Positions 1 through 11,176 are shown, counted from the stretch's first letter. The stretch: DNA of 64,000 bases from Neoechinorhynchus agilis (GCA_051530055.1 CM121342.1:5952001-6016000), one strand, 5' to 3'. The notes: a model not told the origin generated them from the letters alone. Translations and numbers: made by a program.

Positions 1-2760
1 AAATGGTCTAATCAATTCATCGGCTTCTGATCGCATTCCACACTTTAAGAGCAACTGAACGCACTTTGTGTTCAAATACCGATCGGCAGTATCGAGACTT
101 TGTGCCGTCATAAGAACGTCCAATGCAGCTCTGTAAGCACCGATTGATTGCAGAACATCAGCTTTTGCCTCTAAAGACTCAATAAAAGTTGGAGTGTGCG
201 ATATGACTTCATTGAGTTCTTTAAGTGCTTCCTCAAAGTTATCCATGAGTTGTGCGTGAAGAAGACGGGTTCTTGCATGAACAGCAGGATCCTGAACTTC
301 ACTTAACAACTCACGAACGATTTCAGCCGCTTGTTCACGAACCACCGAACCACAATCCGTGATTATCTCGCCAATTGCCGGTGATCCACGTTCAAGGTAA
401 CTACGGATAAAATGACGAATACGGTTCTTGCGTGAGTCCGAGTCGGGATCATGTCTAATCATGAACACTTTAAGACTCAAGGAAGCTTTATCGTCTTGAG
501 CGACGTTAAGAATGGATTTGTAGAGGTTTGAAGGTAATAGACCGCATGCCATGTCCGGATAACGAGACACGAGGCGAGAAATACACTCGCTATCTTCACC
601 ATCCGTTAAATCGAGCTTGATCCGAAGAAACTCACATTCGTTGCGAATTCGATGCTCGTTCTCTTTCAAGTGTTCCAATGCATCAACTTTCGGCATACTC
701 TCACGAATTATCATGTTTTCGTAAAGAACGAGCTCACTGTCTTCGACGGCAGTCAGTTTAGGATCCAACTTTATTCCTTGGAATAGTCTCAGGATCTCAA
801 GAGCTTCAAAATGCTCACCACAGAGATGACATGCAAGGGCGTATCCGATCCATGAAGCTCGCTGATTTGGTCGAAGCATGAGCATGTTGTGCCGAGTCCG
901 TTTGAAAGACTCGAAATCACGGAGATGAACTTGAACGTTTGATAAATCACGAAGAATCGTAAAGTTCTCCTAAAAAATTTGAGAAGTAACAAAAAATTTA
1001 AAGAATTTTGAAAAGGTTTCAACATATAAACCAGTGTTTAAATGTAGCCAATTAAAACCATGGAAAACCTGATTTTCTTTTTTTAACATCATTTGAGCTC
1101 TACAAATCCATATTCTAACTCGAGTCCTAAAAAGGAATTTCTTCACTCTTAAATAAGAGTTTGACATGAAAAACCAATTTTTTTTGGATAAATTCAATGG
1201 AGAAACCCAATCTTCTCACGATTGCAAGATGCTTCAATCCAAAAAACACTTAAAACCCCAACTTTTTTAAAAGTAATTTGACGAGGTTTTCTTTTTTTAA
1301 CATCATTTGAGCTCCACAAGTCCATAGAATGCTATCTCGAGTCGTAAAGAATTTCTTCATTCTTAAATAAGAGTTTGACATGAAAAACCAAATTTTTTTG
1401 GATAAATTCAATGGAGAAACCCAATCTTCTCACGATTGCAAGTTGCTTCAATCTAAAAAAACTTAAAACCCCAACTTTTTTAAAAGTAATTTGACGAGAT
1501 TTTCTTTTTTTAACATCATTTGAGCTCCACAAGTCAATAGAATGCTATCTCGAGTCGCAAAGAATTTCTTCACCCTTAAATAAGAGTTTGACATGAAAAA
1601 CCAAATTTTTTGGATAAATTCAATGGAAAAACCCAATCTTCTCACGATTGCAAGTTGCTTCAATCTAAAAAAACACTTAAAACCCCAACTTTTTTAAAAG
1701 TAATTTGACGAGATTTTCTTTTTTTAACATCATTTGAGCTCCACAAGTCCATAGAATGCTATCTCGAGTCGTAAAGAATTTCTTCATTCTTAAATAAGAG
1801 TTTGACATGAAAAACCAAATTTTTTTGGATAAATTCAATGGAGAAACCCAATCTTCTCACGATTGCAAGTTGCTTCAATCTAAAAAAAACTTAAAACCCC
1901 AACTTTTTTAAAAGTAATTTGACGAGATTTTCTTTTTTTAACATCATTTGAGCTCCACAAGTCAATAGAATGCTATCTCGAGTCGCAAAGAATTTCTTCA
2001 CCCTTAAATAAGAGTTTGACATGAAAAACCAAATTTTTTGGATAAATTCAATGGAAAAACCCAATCTTCTCACGATTGCAAGTTGCTTCAATCTAAAAAA
2101 ACACTTAAAACCCCAACTTTTTTAAAAGTAATCGAGGTTTTCTTTTTTTAACATCGTTTGAGCTCCACAAATCCATAGAGATTCTATCCCGAGTCCTAAA
2201 TAAGAATTTCTTCACTCGACATGAAAACCAAATTTGGATAAATTCGATAGACGATGAAAACTGACCTTGTCCCGATTGTAAGCATTAACGTAGGCTTTCG
2301 CAGCATCTTCATAATGACCATAAGTTCGATTAAAATGTCCAAAGACTTGCCAACAGATTGAACTGCTCATATTATTTCGAAGTCCTTTAAGAATGCTTTC
2401 TTTAGCTTCCATTTGTCGTTCTGGTTGATTGCCGCCGCCGCCTCCACCTCCTCCGCCTCCGATATTCATAAGGATAAGACCTCGCATTGCGTAAGTTTCT
2501 AAAGATGTTTAAACGTTAAAATCCGCTTTAAAAACCAAAAAAGAACCTCCATGATCGGGTTTCATACGCAATAGATCTCTAATGACCTGAAGAGCTTTTT
2601 TATGTTGTTTTTCGTCATAAAGCCTCTAAATAAAGGTGTTCAAATCCACAAAAAAAGTTGAGATTACCCCAATTTTCCTGAACATATTCTGCTCACGCAA
2701 CGTTGTTAGCCGCTGGGAATCGGCTACAGGAACCTTGACATCAGAAGAACGTGACGTCAT
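1..2760 (-). CDS. NAA15: NAA15, NatA N-terminal acetyltransferase auxiliary subunit (partial, C-terminus outside window)
   Basis: Ribosome-anchored TPR subunit that holds the catalytic subunit NAA10 for co-translational N-terminal acetylation. Exons read from the minus strand: 2760-2668, 2625-2547, 2498-2266 and 969-1, all with GT/AG ends. Recognition rests on colinear family blocks: an N-terminal stretch around 'LYDEKQHKKAL', then 'MRGLILMNIG', then 'QRASWIGYALACHL', and near the left edge 'AQSLDTADRYLNTKC', which is close to the family signature. The protein is TPR-like helical throughout. An insertion of about ten glycines (a GGN microsatellite) sits where the family has a short charged loop. 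Start ATG at 2760 gives a short basic N-terminus of normal length. The third intron is 1.3 kb and made of tandem repeats, unlike the 40-50 nt introns elsewhere. The remaining C-terminal half lies left of the window. Confidence 0.9.
970..2265. repeat. 214-bp tandem repeat array inside NAA15 intron 3
   Basis: The motif 'tttgagctc' recurs at about 1094, 1309, 1521, 1736, 1950 and 2160, a period of 210-215 bp. The copies starting at 1309 and 1736 resemble each other, as do those at 1521 and 1950, so the last expansion duplicated a dimer (about 428 bp). The intron still has a usable donor at 2265 and acceptor at 970-971. Short minus-strand open frames inside are by-products of the repeat. Confidence 0.93.
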
Positions 2761-3585
2761 CTCTCTTTCTCAAGGTGCAGATAAAGGAGCGCAAAAAGAT
2801 TAACTCGCATTCGTGCCGTGATTGTTCTTCCGTATTTTCGATGATGATGTCACGAATTTGAACACACACGTTCAAAATCGCAATTGAAATGACGCTTTCG
2901 CAAATTCGAAAACATATTTGGAATCAGCGCGATGAGTTGTACTAAATCCCGATTTTCATTCTGATGGCTTAGAAAAAGAATCTCTGGTGAACGAATCTTT
3001 TTGTATTGGGCTGTCGGACAGGCAAAAGTTAAAAAGTCTTCTGTTCAACTTTTAACAAATTTAGGCATTCGTGTTCATTTGAGAATAATCCAAATTGGGT
3101 TTTTGATACGGATCGAGAGAGAAAGATTATGATTTTTTTCTAACTTGCAGAAAAAAATATTGGTTATTGATCGGCCGTTTAATTCGTTCGCTGTTAAGTG
3201 TATAATTCAAAATGAAGGTTTTGAAATGTTTTATTGACAAATTTAGTTTTAAAAAAATTACGTTTTTCTGATTTTTTTCTAGCTTGCAGAATATCCTTCG
3301 AAATTCCCGTTTATAAAATTATTCTTTATATCGGATGTATAAAAATTAAAAGAATTTATTGATTTAAAAAATCTAATCGATGACCTTTTGTTCAAAAGCC
3401 GTTCAAATATTGTGCCTTCGAAATCAATCGTAATCAATAAAAAAATTTAAAAACCTTTTTTTAGTCCTTTACAATTTAAATAATTGAATTTAAAAAATTA
3501 CCGTTTTCTTATTATCTTCGTGCCCTTACATAAAGATAATTTTTATTTAATCCCATTAATCGATTTGATTGTTGTATGGGTTTTT
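2761..3585. other. Gene-free stretch upstream of NAA15
   Basis: AT-rich sequence without a frame or repeat I can support. It should contain the NAA15 promoter, since that gene's start codon is at 2760 on the minus strand. Confidence 0.5.
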
Positions 3586-3789
3586 TCAACAACGGATTAT
3601 TGCGATCAATATGACGCCAAGAAGTGCAATCGAATACACGAGTTCAATTGGCGTACTGTTAATTATGTAGACAGTGATGAGAAAAGCCGCTATGCAAAAC
3701 ATCAGTCGCCAATATCTAACAATATTGTTCGATTGAATCGGTCGATGTAATCGGTCAATGTAATTGTCGATGTTAAAGTCCGATGGCAT
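3586..3789 (-). CDS. Hypothetical small membrane protein, two hydrophobic segments
   Basis: A 67-residue frame with a polar N-terminal third (Asp, Asn and Arg rich) followed by two hydrophobic stretches, about residues 29-42 and 48-65, separated by a short 'NSTPIE' turn. The layout, with a 'YWRLM' motif before the first segment, recalls the start of CNEP1R1/TMEM188 (nuclear-envelope phosphatase regulatory subunit), but the second half of that family is absent. Either a spliced exon is missed or the similarity is chance. I see no convincing donor site. It could also be non-coding. Confidence 0.3.
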   Translation of the reverse strand: MPSDFNIDNYIDRLHRPIQSNNIVRYWRLMFCIAAFLITVYIINSTPIELVYSIALLGVILIAIIRC

Positions 3790-4427
3790 TTGCTTTTCAT
3801 TGATTACTGCTCGGTTTGAGAAACGGTTGCCATGACGATTTTTGAGAGGACCACATCTTTAAAACAATAATGTCGTACCGATCTTTCTTTTTGGTGCCTT
3901 CAATTCGGAAACCTCGTCTACTCGAAACACTTAAACAATTACTGAATTTTCTTAATAATTTAGGAATCTTTAATTGTTCAACTGAGCAATTGCTTTAAAA
4001 ACTTACAATCAATTGCTTAGTTGTCTGTTTGTTTATGGCATAAATCCAATATTTCGTGCTCCGAATTTTTTCTTAGAGAATAGGGATCGGAATTCATGGT
4101 CTTAAAAAAATTTGTGGATGGACAAGAGACTATAGGCATTCCAAAAGGCAACGATCAATACTCGAATTTGGTGCTTTGCCGTAGGCCGAAGCTTTTAAAA
4201 TGCCAACTGAATAAATTTTGGATAAAATGAAGTTTTTTTGTTTGAACAAATTCATAATCGTCGTATGGTACAAAGTTTGACTTTATACGCTTTTCTGTAA
4301 TCTGCCATCAGAACTTTGACTTTTAGAGAAATGTTCTTTTTTTATTCTAGGACATAGATTTTTTGGGAAATCTCAGAAAAATGACAATTGTTTCGGTTCC
4401 TTAAGAGCGGTCCAAATCTTGTTTTAA
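3790..4427. other. Gene-free stretch
   Basis: AT-rich spacer between the small frame at 3.6 kb and the 3' end of the next minus-strand gene. No repeat or RNA gene seen. Confidence 0.4.
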
Positions 4428-5874
4428 TCATCCGGGGAGGCGGTACAATGCGTACGTTAAGATGATCATCATTAAACCTATCATGGCCAAGAATAAAATC
4501 GATAATGTACCAATAATGTGTTTTTGTCCTGATTTTTTTACCACACATCTCACAACATCAATGGTGAAATTCGCACTTTGTTCACTAAAGCCATCGGAAG
4601 CCACGCATTGAACCACAATGCGAGTTTGATTGTTTTTTGGTTTCTCTACGACCATTGTAAATTGTTTATTTGAACTAACTGACAGTTTTCGTCGTGATTC
4701 CGAATGATTAGATATTGTCGAGAAAACATAAGTACAATTATTGGCACATTCCCAAGGACAGTTCAGTGTAATAGAACGACCCACCGCAGCTACTACATAG
4801 TTCTGAGTATTGCGAATGAACACAATGTTCGGACTGAATACAATTTTTTGTTTACATAGTAACTTTCTGGATACATTTGGGTCTTCTATACGATGAGAAT
4901 CATAAGTGGGAAGGGTAACATATTTTTTTTAAAGAAATTTATATTAGATTTTAAAGTCAAAAATTCTTAAAGATTGATTTAAAAATGAGCGATTTTCGCT
5001 TTTGCTTAGAGTTTCTCATCTTTACATCTTTACTATAATGACCATTTTCACTAAATTCAATTGAACAATTCACAATTTCATTGTTTTTGATGTCATTTTG
5101 ATTGAAAGTAAAAGAATTCGTTATAATTCGGCAAGATGTTGGCGCATAAGCCTTGATAGGTGCTGAAAACAGCCTAAGTTTGTTAAATTCCATTGAATTA
5201 ATTCTCACGAGTGTATTGTACGAAAAACTCTTGTTTGGATCCAACAGATAATGTTGTAGCTTTTGACAGTATATAATTCCGCAATTTAGATCAGCAGAAA
5301 TTGCATTTGATTGAAGTCGATATGTTCGACGTCCGTCACAAATTCCATTCGTTAAATGCCGGAAAACGTTAATAGAATATCTCTTAATGATCTCAGCGAA
5401 TCCAACACCTTGCAATTCTACACCAACGGCAAAGTAAATTTCAGTAATGTTAGCCTGTACGTTTCCAATAATGAGTTCACCATTTTTATTTGTCTGAATC
5501 CATGATGAAAACATGGATTTGTATTGGCTATTTTCATGATCATACGCAATAGCTCGTGGGATAGTCCAATTCAAAGACTGAAAACTTAATATGTACCAAA
5601 CAATTCGAAAATCAAGATCGTTTTCTTTTAGGAAGTTCAATCTTTCGTTCACTTGTCTACTTAATTTCAGAGTTAAATTCGCTCCAATTTCAACCGTTAC
5701 TGTACGAACGGGAAAACCGTCGTATTTATTTGGTACAAACTTGAGGTTTTGTGTTATATTCCACAATTCTTCAACTTGATGTCTAGATAACGCTAATTCT
5801 GTATCACCGTAAACTAGTTCATTCAAATAGGCTTCCTTCGATAAAAGTGCGCTAAAGAATACAACAATTATCAT
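4428..5874 (-). CDS. Unknown type I membrane glycoprotein (two exons)
   Basis: Exon 1 is 5874-5034 and exon 2 is 4885-4428; the intron starts GTAAAG and ends TATAG, and joining in phase gives about 432 residues. The N-terminus 'MIIVVFFSALLS' is a signal peptide. The long ectodomain carries several N-glycosylation sequons and cysteines. Around residues 300-400 there is a stretch with Ig-like features ('GRSITLNCPW' and 'RIVVQCVASDG' as a Cys pair). A C-terminal transmembrane segment 'LSILFLAMIGLMMIILTYAL' is followed by a very short tail. I do not recognise the family; a sarcoglycan- or Ig-like adhesion protein is possible but unproven. Its 5' end faces the plus-strand gene at 6.2 kb, with 336 bp between start codons, so the two may share a promoter. 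Confidence 0.75.
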
Positions 5875-6210
5875 TCAGCCAATGAGGATTACTGATTTTT
5901 CAACTAAAAAATCTCCATGGAAACTAATCAATGATTTCACTGTGGTTATAAAAGTAAGAAAATTTGTGAAAATTAAAGACGCTGCTTATTTATGAGATGA
6001 AATCGCTGAACAAAACAAAAAATGCCAGATCAATGCTCTCCGATGAAATCCGATACGTTCAAAGAAATCACTGAAGCTTGAGTTTACAAATGAGTGCCAT
6101 GTGTTGTTGAAAGAGAAATGCTCAAACTAAAGAAAACAATGTTCAATCAGGTGATAAATTACAAAAGTAATGGAAAAAGGGCCAGTTCGTATCTATCGAT
6201 ACTTATTTGA
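5875..6210. promoter_or_regulatory. Candidate bidirectional promoter
   Basis: A 336-bp interval separates the start codons of two divergent genes for secreted or surface proteins. Its right half (from 6041) is included in the 1.2 kb duplication at 25.3 kb, so the second copy of the plus-strand gene kept its own 170 bp of upstream DNA but lost the partner gene. Confidence 0.45.
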
Positions 6211-7254
6211 GTGATCAAGCAACGATCTCTAACGAACGACGAAATGATCGCAGTCTTCTTTTTAACAATCTTGGTAATGTCAATCAAAAGTTTTTCTGTG
6301 AATATCGATTATAGTACGAAATCAACCGATTTACCTGCTTATAATCTCACCATTAAAACGCCGTTCGGTAAAACTGTTCAATTTTTAACAAATCAAACAG
6401 TTGCCGTAGATGAAGCCCTCGTTTTGGTTTACTTGGACGCGGCATCAGAATGGATCCGAAGTTTTGCGGGACGAAATAAAAGCGACTCCGTAATCGCAAA
6501 CGAAGAGCCAATTTATGTTTCTGAACTTGTTTTGAACATAAATGGCTATTCTTCGATTGAGGAAGACATTATTCCTGAATTGGAAAATCATTCGAACGTT
6601 GATAATTTGGCGGACCAAGTTCTGGACATCTCGGACCTTTTTCCAAGTTTCAATAGCACTACGGAGTCAACTGATCACAAAAACATAACCAACATTTCTG
6701 CAAATCTTACAATCGAAGATTCGGTCATTTCAGTTTCCGATCTTTTCAGCGATCAAAGTCCAAAAGCTAAAAAATCAATCGTCTCTCGTCAAACTCAAAA
6801 TAATGATCAGGTTGAAAGAGAGGAAACGAAGGAAACATTTGACTGGTACAATCCTTCTTTACTTTTTCTTCATGACATTTGTGAAGGCGTTTTTATCAGC
6901 ACTCAGAAACCCAAAAACGCCTATAATCTTTTAGGATTCGATTGCATCTTCGAGCCTTCCAAACACGATTTTCCAATTCTTATATTTCCAATCAAATCGA
7001 TATGCATCACGACTGGCTCAATGGATTGTGAAATGAACAATGAACTTTTTCGCCCATTTCATCTCGAACGGCGATCGAATCGCGCTCTGAGATTGTTTCC
7101 TATTTTATCACAAATTCTTAGTTTGTGTTTTCTTTTAATTTTATAAAATCTTTTAAATTGTTAGATTTTTTCCAATTAGTCCGCTGCTTTGAATCTGAGA
7201 AGCACCCGAACGAGAATAAAAGTTGGTAAGACTTTTTTTTGCTAAGTGAACCGA
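6041..7254 (+). repeat. Segmental duplication, copy 1
   Basis: About 1214 bp, nearly identical to 25295-26508. It spans 170 bp of upstream sequence, the whole 311-codon frame and about 110 bp downstream. I count only about eight mismatches and no gap. Sequence similarity ends abruptly on both sides. Confidence 0.95.
6211..7146 (+). CDS. Unknown secreted, probably GPI-anchored glycoprotein, copy 1
   Basis: Single-exon frame of 311 codons. The likely start is Met12 (about 6244), because 'MIAVFFLTILVMSIKSFS' is a clean signal peptide; the first Met gives eleven polar residues before it. The mature part is acidic and rich in N-glycosylation sequons, with a basic 'KAKKSIVSRQ' stretch near residue 190 that could be a cleavage site. 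The last 20 residues ('RLFPILSQILSLCFLLIL') are hydrophobic with no cytoplasmic tail, as in GPI-anchor signals. No known domain recognised. A near-identical copy lies at 25.5 kb, and the divergent neighbour also encodes a surface protein. Confidence 0.75.
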   Translation: MIKQRSLTNDEMIAVFFLTILVMSIKSFSVNIDYSTKSTDLPAYNLTIKTPFGKTVQFLTNQTVAVDEALVLVYLDAASEWIRSFAGRNKSDSVIANEEPIYVSELVLNINGYSSIEEDIIPELENHSNVDNLADQVLDISDLFPSFNSTTESTDHKNITNISANLTIEDSVISVSDLFSDQSPKAKKSIVSRQTQNNDQVEREETKETFDWYNPSLLFLHDICEGVFISTQKPKNAYNLLGFDCIFEPSKHDFPILIFPIKSICITTGSMDCEMNNELFRPFHLERRSNRALRLFPILSQILSLCFLLIL

Positions 7255-7709
7255 AAAGCCCAAGTCAATGGGCTACGATGATACAGATCCTTGAGGATTG
7301 TCGCTATTCTTTTCCTTCTTCCTCAAGAGTCCGCCAACCGATTTCGCTTGAAGGTGGCAATGTCCAAGGTCGGACGACTCCGAAAAGACCACTTTGCGTC
7401 TCTGAGACAAACTGTGTTCAGCACAGATTCGGATCGTCTACATTAGGAAATTGTACAAAATTAACAATTTTTTTCAACCGCGTAAATTGTTAAAAAATTA
7501 TTTGGAAAAAATAATGTTCAATCTAAGGCCTAAGGCACATTAATAAGCAAGTCAATTTTTGGAAGAACGTAAAAACAAATTTCCTTAATGAAATTAACAT
7601 TGGGGAGATTTCCGGCATTTGAAAGATTTTTTCCCATTAGTGTGCCTGTGCAATGAGAAGCACCCGATCGAGAATAAATAATAATGCTTTCTTTTTCTTA
7701 TTTTTCCCA

Positions 7710-8375
7710 TTTTTGATTCAAAAATTCAGCAAAATTTCGATATTTCGCGTCTCGGATAAATCCTACATTTTCTCAAGGTTTCTGTCATTGCTTCAAAGTG
7801 TTTTATTCGCACATCGAAAAAAAACCTTGAGGAAATACCGTGGTTATTGGGCGTAAAATAAGAGGAATTTTGCTGACTTTTTGACTCAAAAATACTCCCC
7901 AAAACTCTTGGTTGTGATGTTAAAGTGAAACCGACCAGTGTTTTCTATTAGAAAACCAAAAGATTTCCCCACTTTTGATTCAAAAATTCAGCAAAATTTC
8001 GATATTTCACGTCTCGGATAACTCCTACATTTCCCCAAAGTTTCCAATTCGGCGTAAAATAAGAGGAATTTTGCTGACTTTTTGACTCAAAAATACTCCC
8101 CAAAACTCTTGGTTGTGATGTTAAAGTGAAACCGACCAGTGTTTTCTATTAGAAAACCAAAAGATTTCCCCATTTTTGATTCAAAAATTCAGCAAAATTT
8201 CGATATTTCACGTCTCGGATAACTCCTACATTTCCCCAAAGTTTCCAATTCGGCGTAAAATAAGAGGAATTTTGCTGACTTTTTGACTCAAAAATACTCC
8301 CCAAACCTCTTCGTTGTGATGTTAGAGTGAAACCGACCAGTGTTTTCTATTAAAAACCAAAAGATTTCCTTTTAC
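7710..8375. repeat. About 199-bp tandem repeat, three copies
   Basis: The motif 'gattcaaaaattcagcaaaa' recurs near 7714, 7978 and 8177. The last two copies are almost identical; the first is spaced 264 bp away with a divergent insert. Each unit contains an imperfect inverted pair ('attcagcaaaatt' and 'gaattttgctgac'). The array lies in the 3' flank of SAR1 and holds no gene. Confidence 0.85.
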
Positions 8376-8429
8376 TCTCTCTCCTTGGCGCAAAATCTGC
8401 TTACATGCAAGTGTTTGTGACTTTTTTTG

Positions 8430-9008
8430 TTAAAAGTATTGAGTAAGCCACCGAAACCCTTCGCCGTATCCTTGTTTTTTCAGGATAGAGCACATGAACA
8501 CTTCAAGAGGGCGTCCATTAATTTCTTGTCTCGAGATTTTCCCTTTTCCGGTCATACTTTGTTGAACACCAAGGGCGTGGACTAACTCATATTCGGCAGC
8601 AGCTCCAGGTTTGTCAATCTTATTGCCTAAAACCAGTACTGGACAATTAATAACGTCTTCATTCAATAAAATATCGTCAAGTTCTTTTTTGGCATCGGCA
8701 AGTCGAGCTCGGTTACTTGCGTCCACAACAAATACAATCGCATCCACCACAGGGAAATAAGTTTGCCAAACTTTACGGGCTTGTTCATGACCTCCCAAGT
8801 CGTGAGTTGTGAACGTTATATTCTCAACTGTCAATTCTTCACTCGTTGGATGCAGTGTAGGCACGTGAGTTGCCATTCGACCTTCCCTGAGCATATGAAG
8901 TAAAGTCGTCTTGCCAGCGTCGTCTAAACCAATAAATATCAATTTTCCTTTCTTTTGATAAAGTCCCATGTAACGGAGAGCGTCCATGAACCAATCAAAT
9001 ATGAACAT
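8430..9008 (-). CDS. SAR1: SAR1, COPII small GTPase
   Basis: GTPase that starts COPII coat assembly at ER exit sites. It is 192 residues long, normal for SAR1. Seen in order: hydrophobic amphipathic N-terminus '[15 protein letters not shown]' instead of a myristoylation site; P-loop 'GLDDAGKTT' (the family usually has Asn before Ala); switch I '[10 protein letters not shown]'; switch II '[12 protein letters not shown]'; 'NKID' base-recognition motif; C-terminus '[14 protein letters not shown]'. I use the Met at 9008, since upstream in-frame codons to 9044 add twelve residues unlike the family. The gene has no intron, unlike most neighbours. It sits between two tandem arrays, and the repeated unit at 9.1-9.6 kb begins less than 100 bp upstream of the start codon. 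Confidence 0.97.
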   Translation of the reverse strand: MFIFDWFMDALRYMGLYQKKGKLIFIGLDDAGKTTLLHMLREGRMATHVPTLHPTSEELTVENITFTTHDLGGHEQARKVWQTYFPVVDAIVFVVDASNRARLADAKKELDDILLNEDVINCPVLVLGNKIDKPGAAAEYELVHALGVQQSMTGKGKISRQEINGRPLEVFMCSILKKQGYGEGFRWLTQYF

Positions 9009-9090
9009 TCTTTTTTGAATGGAAACGACAAAGACAATGCGCACAGTTGCTTTGAATGATGTACACGGAAGAATTCCGAGTGTTGGAGAA

Positions 9091-9630
9091 TGATAGAAAA
9101 TTCGGTTTTGTGATTAAAGTCGAACCGACGAAATATTGAGAACAATAAATTTAATATCTAAGAATTTGCTCGCTAAGGAAAGTCTCATTCGTTCACTATG
9201 CGGATGAAATTTCCTTTTGTGTCCGTCTCGGGCGAAGGGATTATGATTTTCACAACTCTGAATCTTGCTCGAGAAAGTTGAAAGGAAAATTCGGTTTTGT
9301 GATTAAAGTCGAACGGACGAAATATTGAGAACAATAAATTTAATATCTAAGAATTTGCTCGCTAAGGAAAGTCTCATTCGTTCACTATGCGGATGAAATT
9401 TCCTTTTGTGTCCGTCTCGGGCGAAGGGATTATGATTTTCACAACTCTGAATCTTGCTCGAGAAAGTTGAAAGGAAAATTCGGTTTTGTGATTAAAGTCG
9501 AACCGACGAAATATTGAGAACAATAAATTTAATATCTAAGAATTTGCTCGCTAAGGAAAGTCTCATTCGTTCACTATGCGGATGAAATTACCTTTTGTGT
9601 CCGTCTCGGGCGAAGGGATTATGATGACCA
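9091..9630. repeat. 189-bp tandem repeat covering the SAR1 5' flank
   Basis: 'gaaaattcggttttgtgatt' begins near 9095, 9284 and 9473, so there are nearly three perfect copies with only single-base differences. Because SAR1 starts at 9008 on the minus strand, the unit nearest the gene must contain its proximal promoter or 5'UTR, present in three copies. Confidence 0.93.
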
Positions 9631-9632
9631 CG

Positions 9633-10222
9633 GCCATTATCTTCGACATTTTTTAAATCTAATCATTTAGATTTAAAGGATATTTAAAAACATGGGCACC
9701 GGTTATACTTATTGGACTGACCATAGTCGTCACAATAATGGCACTGAAGATCAAAAAATGATTAAGTTATCATCGTTGTTAATGTTGCAAATACTTTTCG
9801 GCTCAACTCCTCTTTAAACTAAAGGTGTCTCCGAATGAACATTTTATCTTAAATTTGGACAGGAAAACTAAATGTAACTATTATGGCTAGGGGCACATTT
9901 TTTTAATTTTTACAATAATAAAGCACAAAACATGCAATCACCACCGTCCGCAAAATCGGAGCTTCCATCCATCTTCGGCTGTCGCCATCACGCTGGCAGC
10001 ATTGCCCCGTTGTACTGCGAGCGAGATATTTTGTCGAAGGAATGCACCTGCTCGTGCGTCGCCGGTCGTTTCTCTCAATTTCTTCGAGAGATCCAGGAGC
10101 AGAGTGCCGAGCTGCCAAGCGCTCCATACGTCTCTACCCCGAAGGGGACAAAATAGTGGGTCCTTGCTAATTCTCTATATTTTCGTACCTTCCTCCATTC
10201 CGCTGCACCTCCAGCGAAAGCA
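9633..10222 (-). mobile_element. LINE with restriction-like endonuclease, 3' fragment (copy A)
   Basis: From 9633 to about 10150 the sequence repeats 21413-21935 almost exactly. The minus-strand translation resembles the C-terminal end of LINE polyproteins with a PD-(D/E)XK-type endonuclease (the region corresponding to 'FLFQRISVAVQRGNA' in the family is visible but degraded). The left end 'gccattatcttcgac' is shared with copy B and is therefore the element's 3' terminus; it has no poly(A). The right side is truncated, as usual for 5'-truncated LINE copies. Not functional. Confidence 0.75.
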
Positions 10223-10719
10223 AATTTGATATTCCTCAATAGTAACTTCCATTATATTTTCCGAACATGACAAATACAAATAATACTTTTAAAATAATTT
10301 TGCACCATTGCTATATCTGCGTTACATGAAAACTAATAGCAGCTTATTAAAATTATGAATATTCGGAATTCTTCAAAAGCCACATTTGACAGTAAGAGAA
10401 CGTTTATGCAGCAGAAATTGTTATTTGAATTGACATTTTAACGAAATATGAAAAAAAATATGCTGGCGGCAAAAAAGAGTTCAATTGTATTTAATAAAAC
10501 CTTCACGCAGAAAAATATTTTTAGAAAAAAATATGCGAAAAACATATTTTATACATTTAAATCAGTAGCTTTGTAGATGCAAAGCCCGTATGAAGAATTC
10601 GTTTTTTAAGATCCCTAACGGATTTACAGTGGTTTTATGGATACTAAAAACATTCTAGCAAAGGGAAGTTGAAGAGTCATTGGATTTGATAGTCTAATTT
10701 CACGTTTTAAGTAATGAAA
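10223..10719. other. Gene-free AT-rich spacer
   Basis: Lies between the LINE fragment and the 3' end of the AN1 zinc-finger gene. No frame or repeat of note. Confidence 0.4.
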
Positions 10720-11085
10720 TCAAAAATGACCTCCTCCTTTTTGAATGCGCTTCTGTTTCCGCGCTGTGTTCAATTTTGCAATTAGTTCTTTCCTTTTTGC
10801 TTGTGTCCTAGCAGCCTCGATCTCTCGTGCAATTGGATAAGTATGTGGTTGACCGGGAACGCCAGCCTTTTGTCGCTGAGTACACTCATGGACTTCAATT
10901 TGACGATGTTCAATGCAAAACCTTTGTTTGCAACAGTAGCACTCAATTCCATAGATGCCCAATTTTTCCTTGCAATGCCTGTAGAAACATACGTCGTTCG
11001 GTTTTCTTTGACTCTCAATTTCTTGTAAAATGTCCATATCGTTCGCTTCCTTGCAATCCTCGTTATGTTTCTTTTTTTTCGGCAT
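10720..11085 (-). CDS. Small AN1-type zinc-finger protein
   Basis: 121 residues. The central part has the AN1 pattern of Cys/His pairs: 'CFYRHC', then 'GIECYCCKQRFC', then 'HRQIEVHEC'. It is followed by a basic helical tail 'KRKELIAKLNTARKQKR'. The zinc finger most resembles the AN1 finger at the end of the helicase IGHMBP2, but the helicase is absent here. AN1 fingers bind ubiquitin or proteasome components in related proteins; the role here is unknown. I use ATG at 11085, since the frame upstream opens only with TTG. A 'TTTTCAG' acceptor-like sequence lies 12 nt before this ATG, and the stop codon of COG7 is only about 90 nt upstream on the same strand, so the two could be co-transcribed. 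Confidence 0.8.
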   Translation of the reverse strand: MPKKKKHNEDCKEANDMDILQEIESQRKPNDVCFYRHCKEKLGIYGIECYCCKQRFCIEHRQIEVHECTQRQKAGVPGQPHTYPIAREIEAARTQAKRKELIAKLNTARKQKRIQKGGGHF

Positions 11086-11176
11086 TTTATGCAAAATCTG
11101 AAAATCAAGTTAGCAATAATGAGATAAATATTTCGGTTTAGCTGAGCGTACAACTAAGCTGAATTTTATGTGGTCA

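Noticed and set aside
1-969. First read as a proteasome or other TPR/HEAT subunit
   Set aside because: The DTADRYLNTKC signature and upstream exons fit NAA15 only.
1332-2091. Repeated 66-codon minus frames in the NAA15 intron
   Set aside because: Identical because the DNA repeats; no coding signature, and they lie inside an intron.
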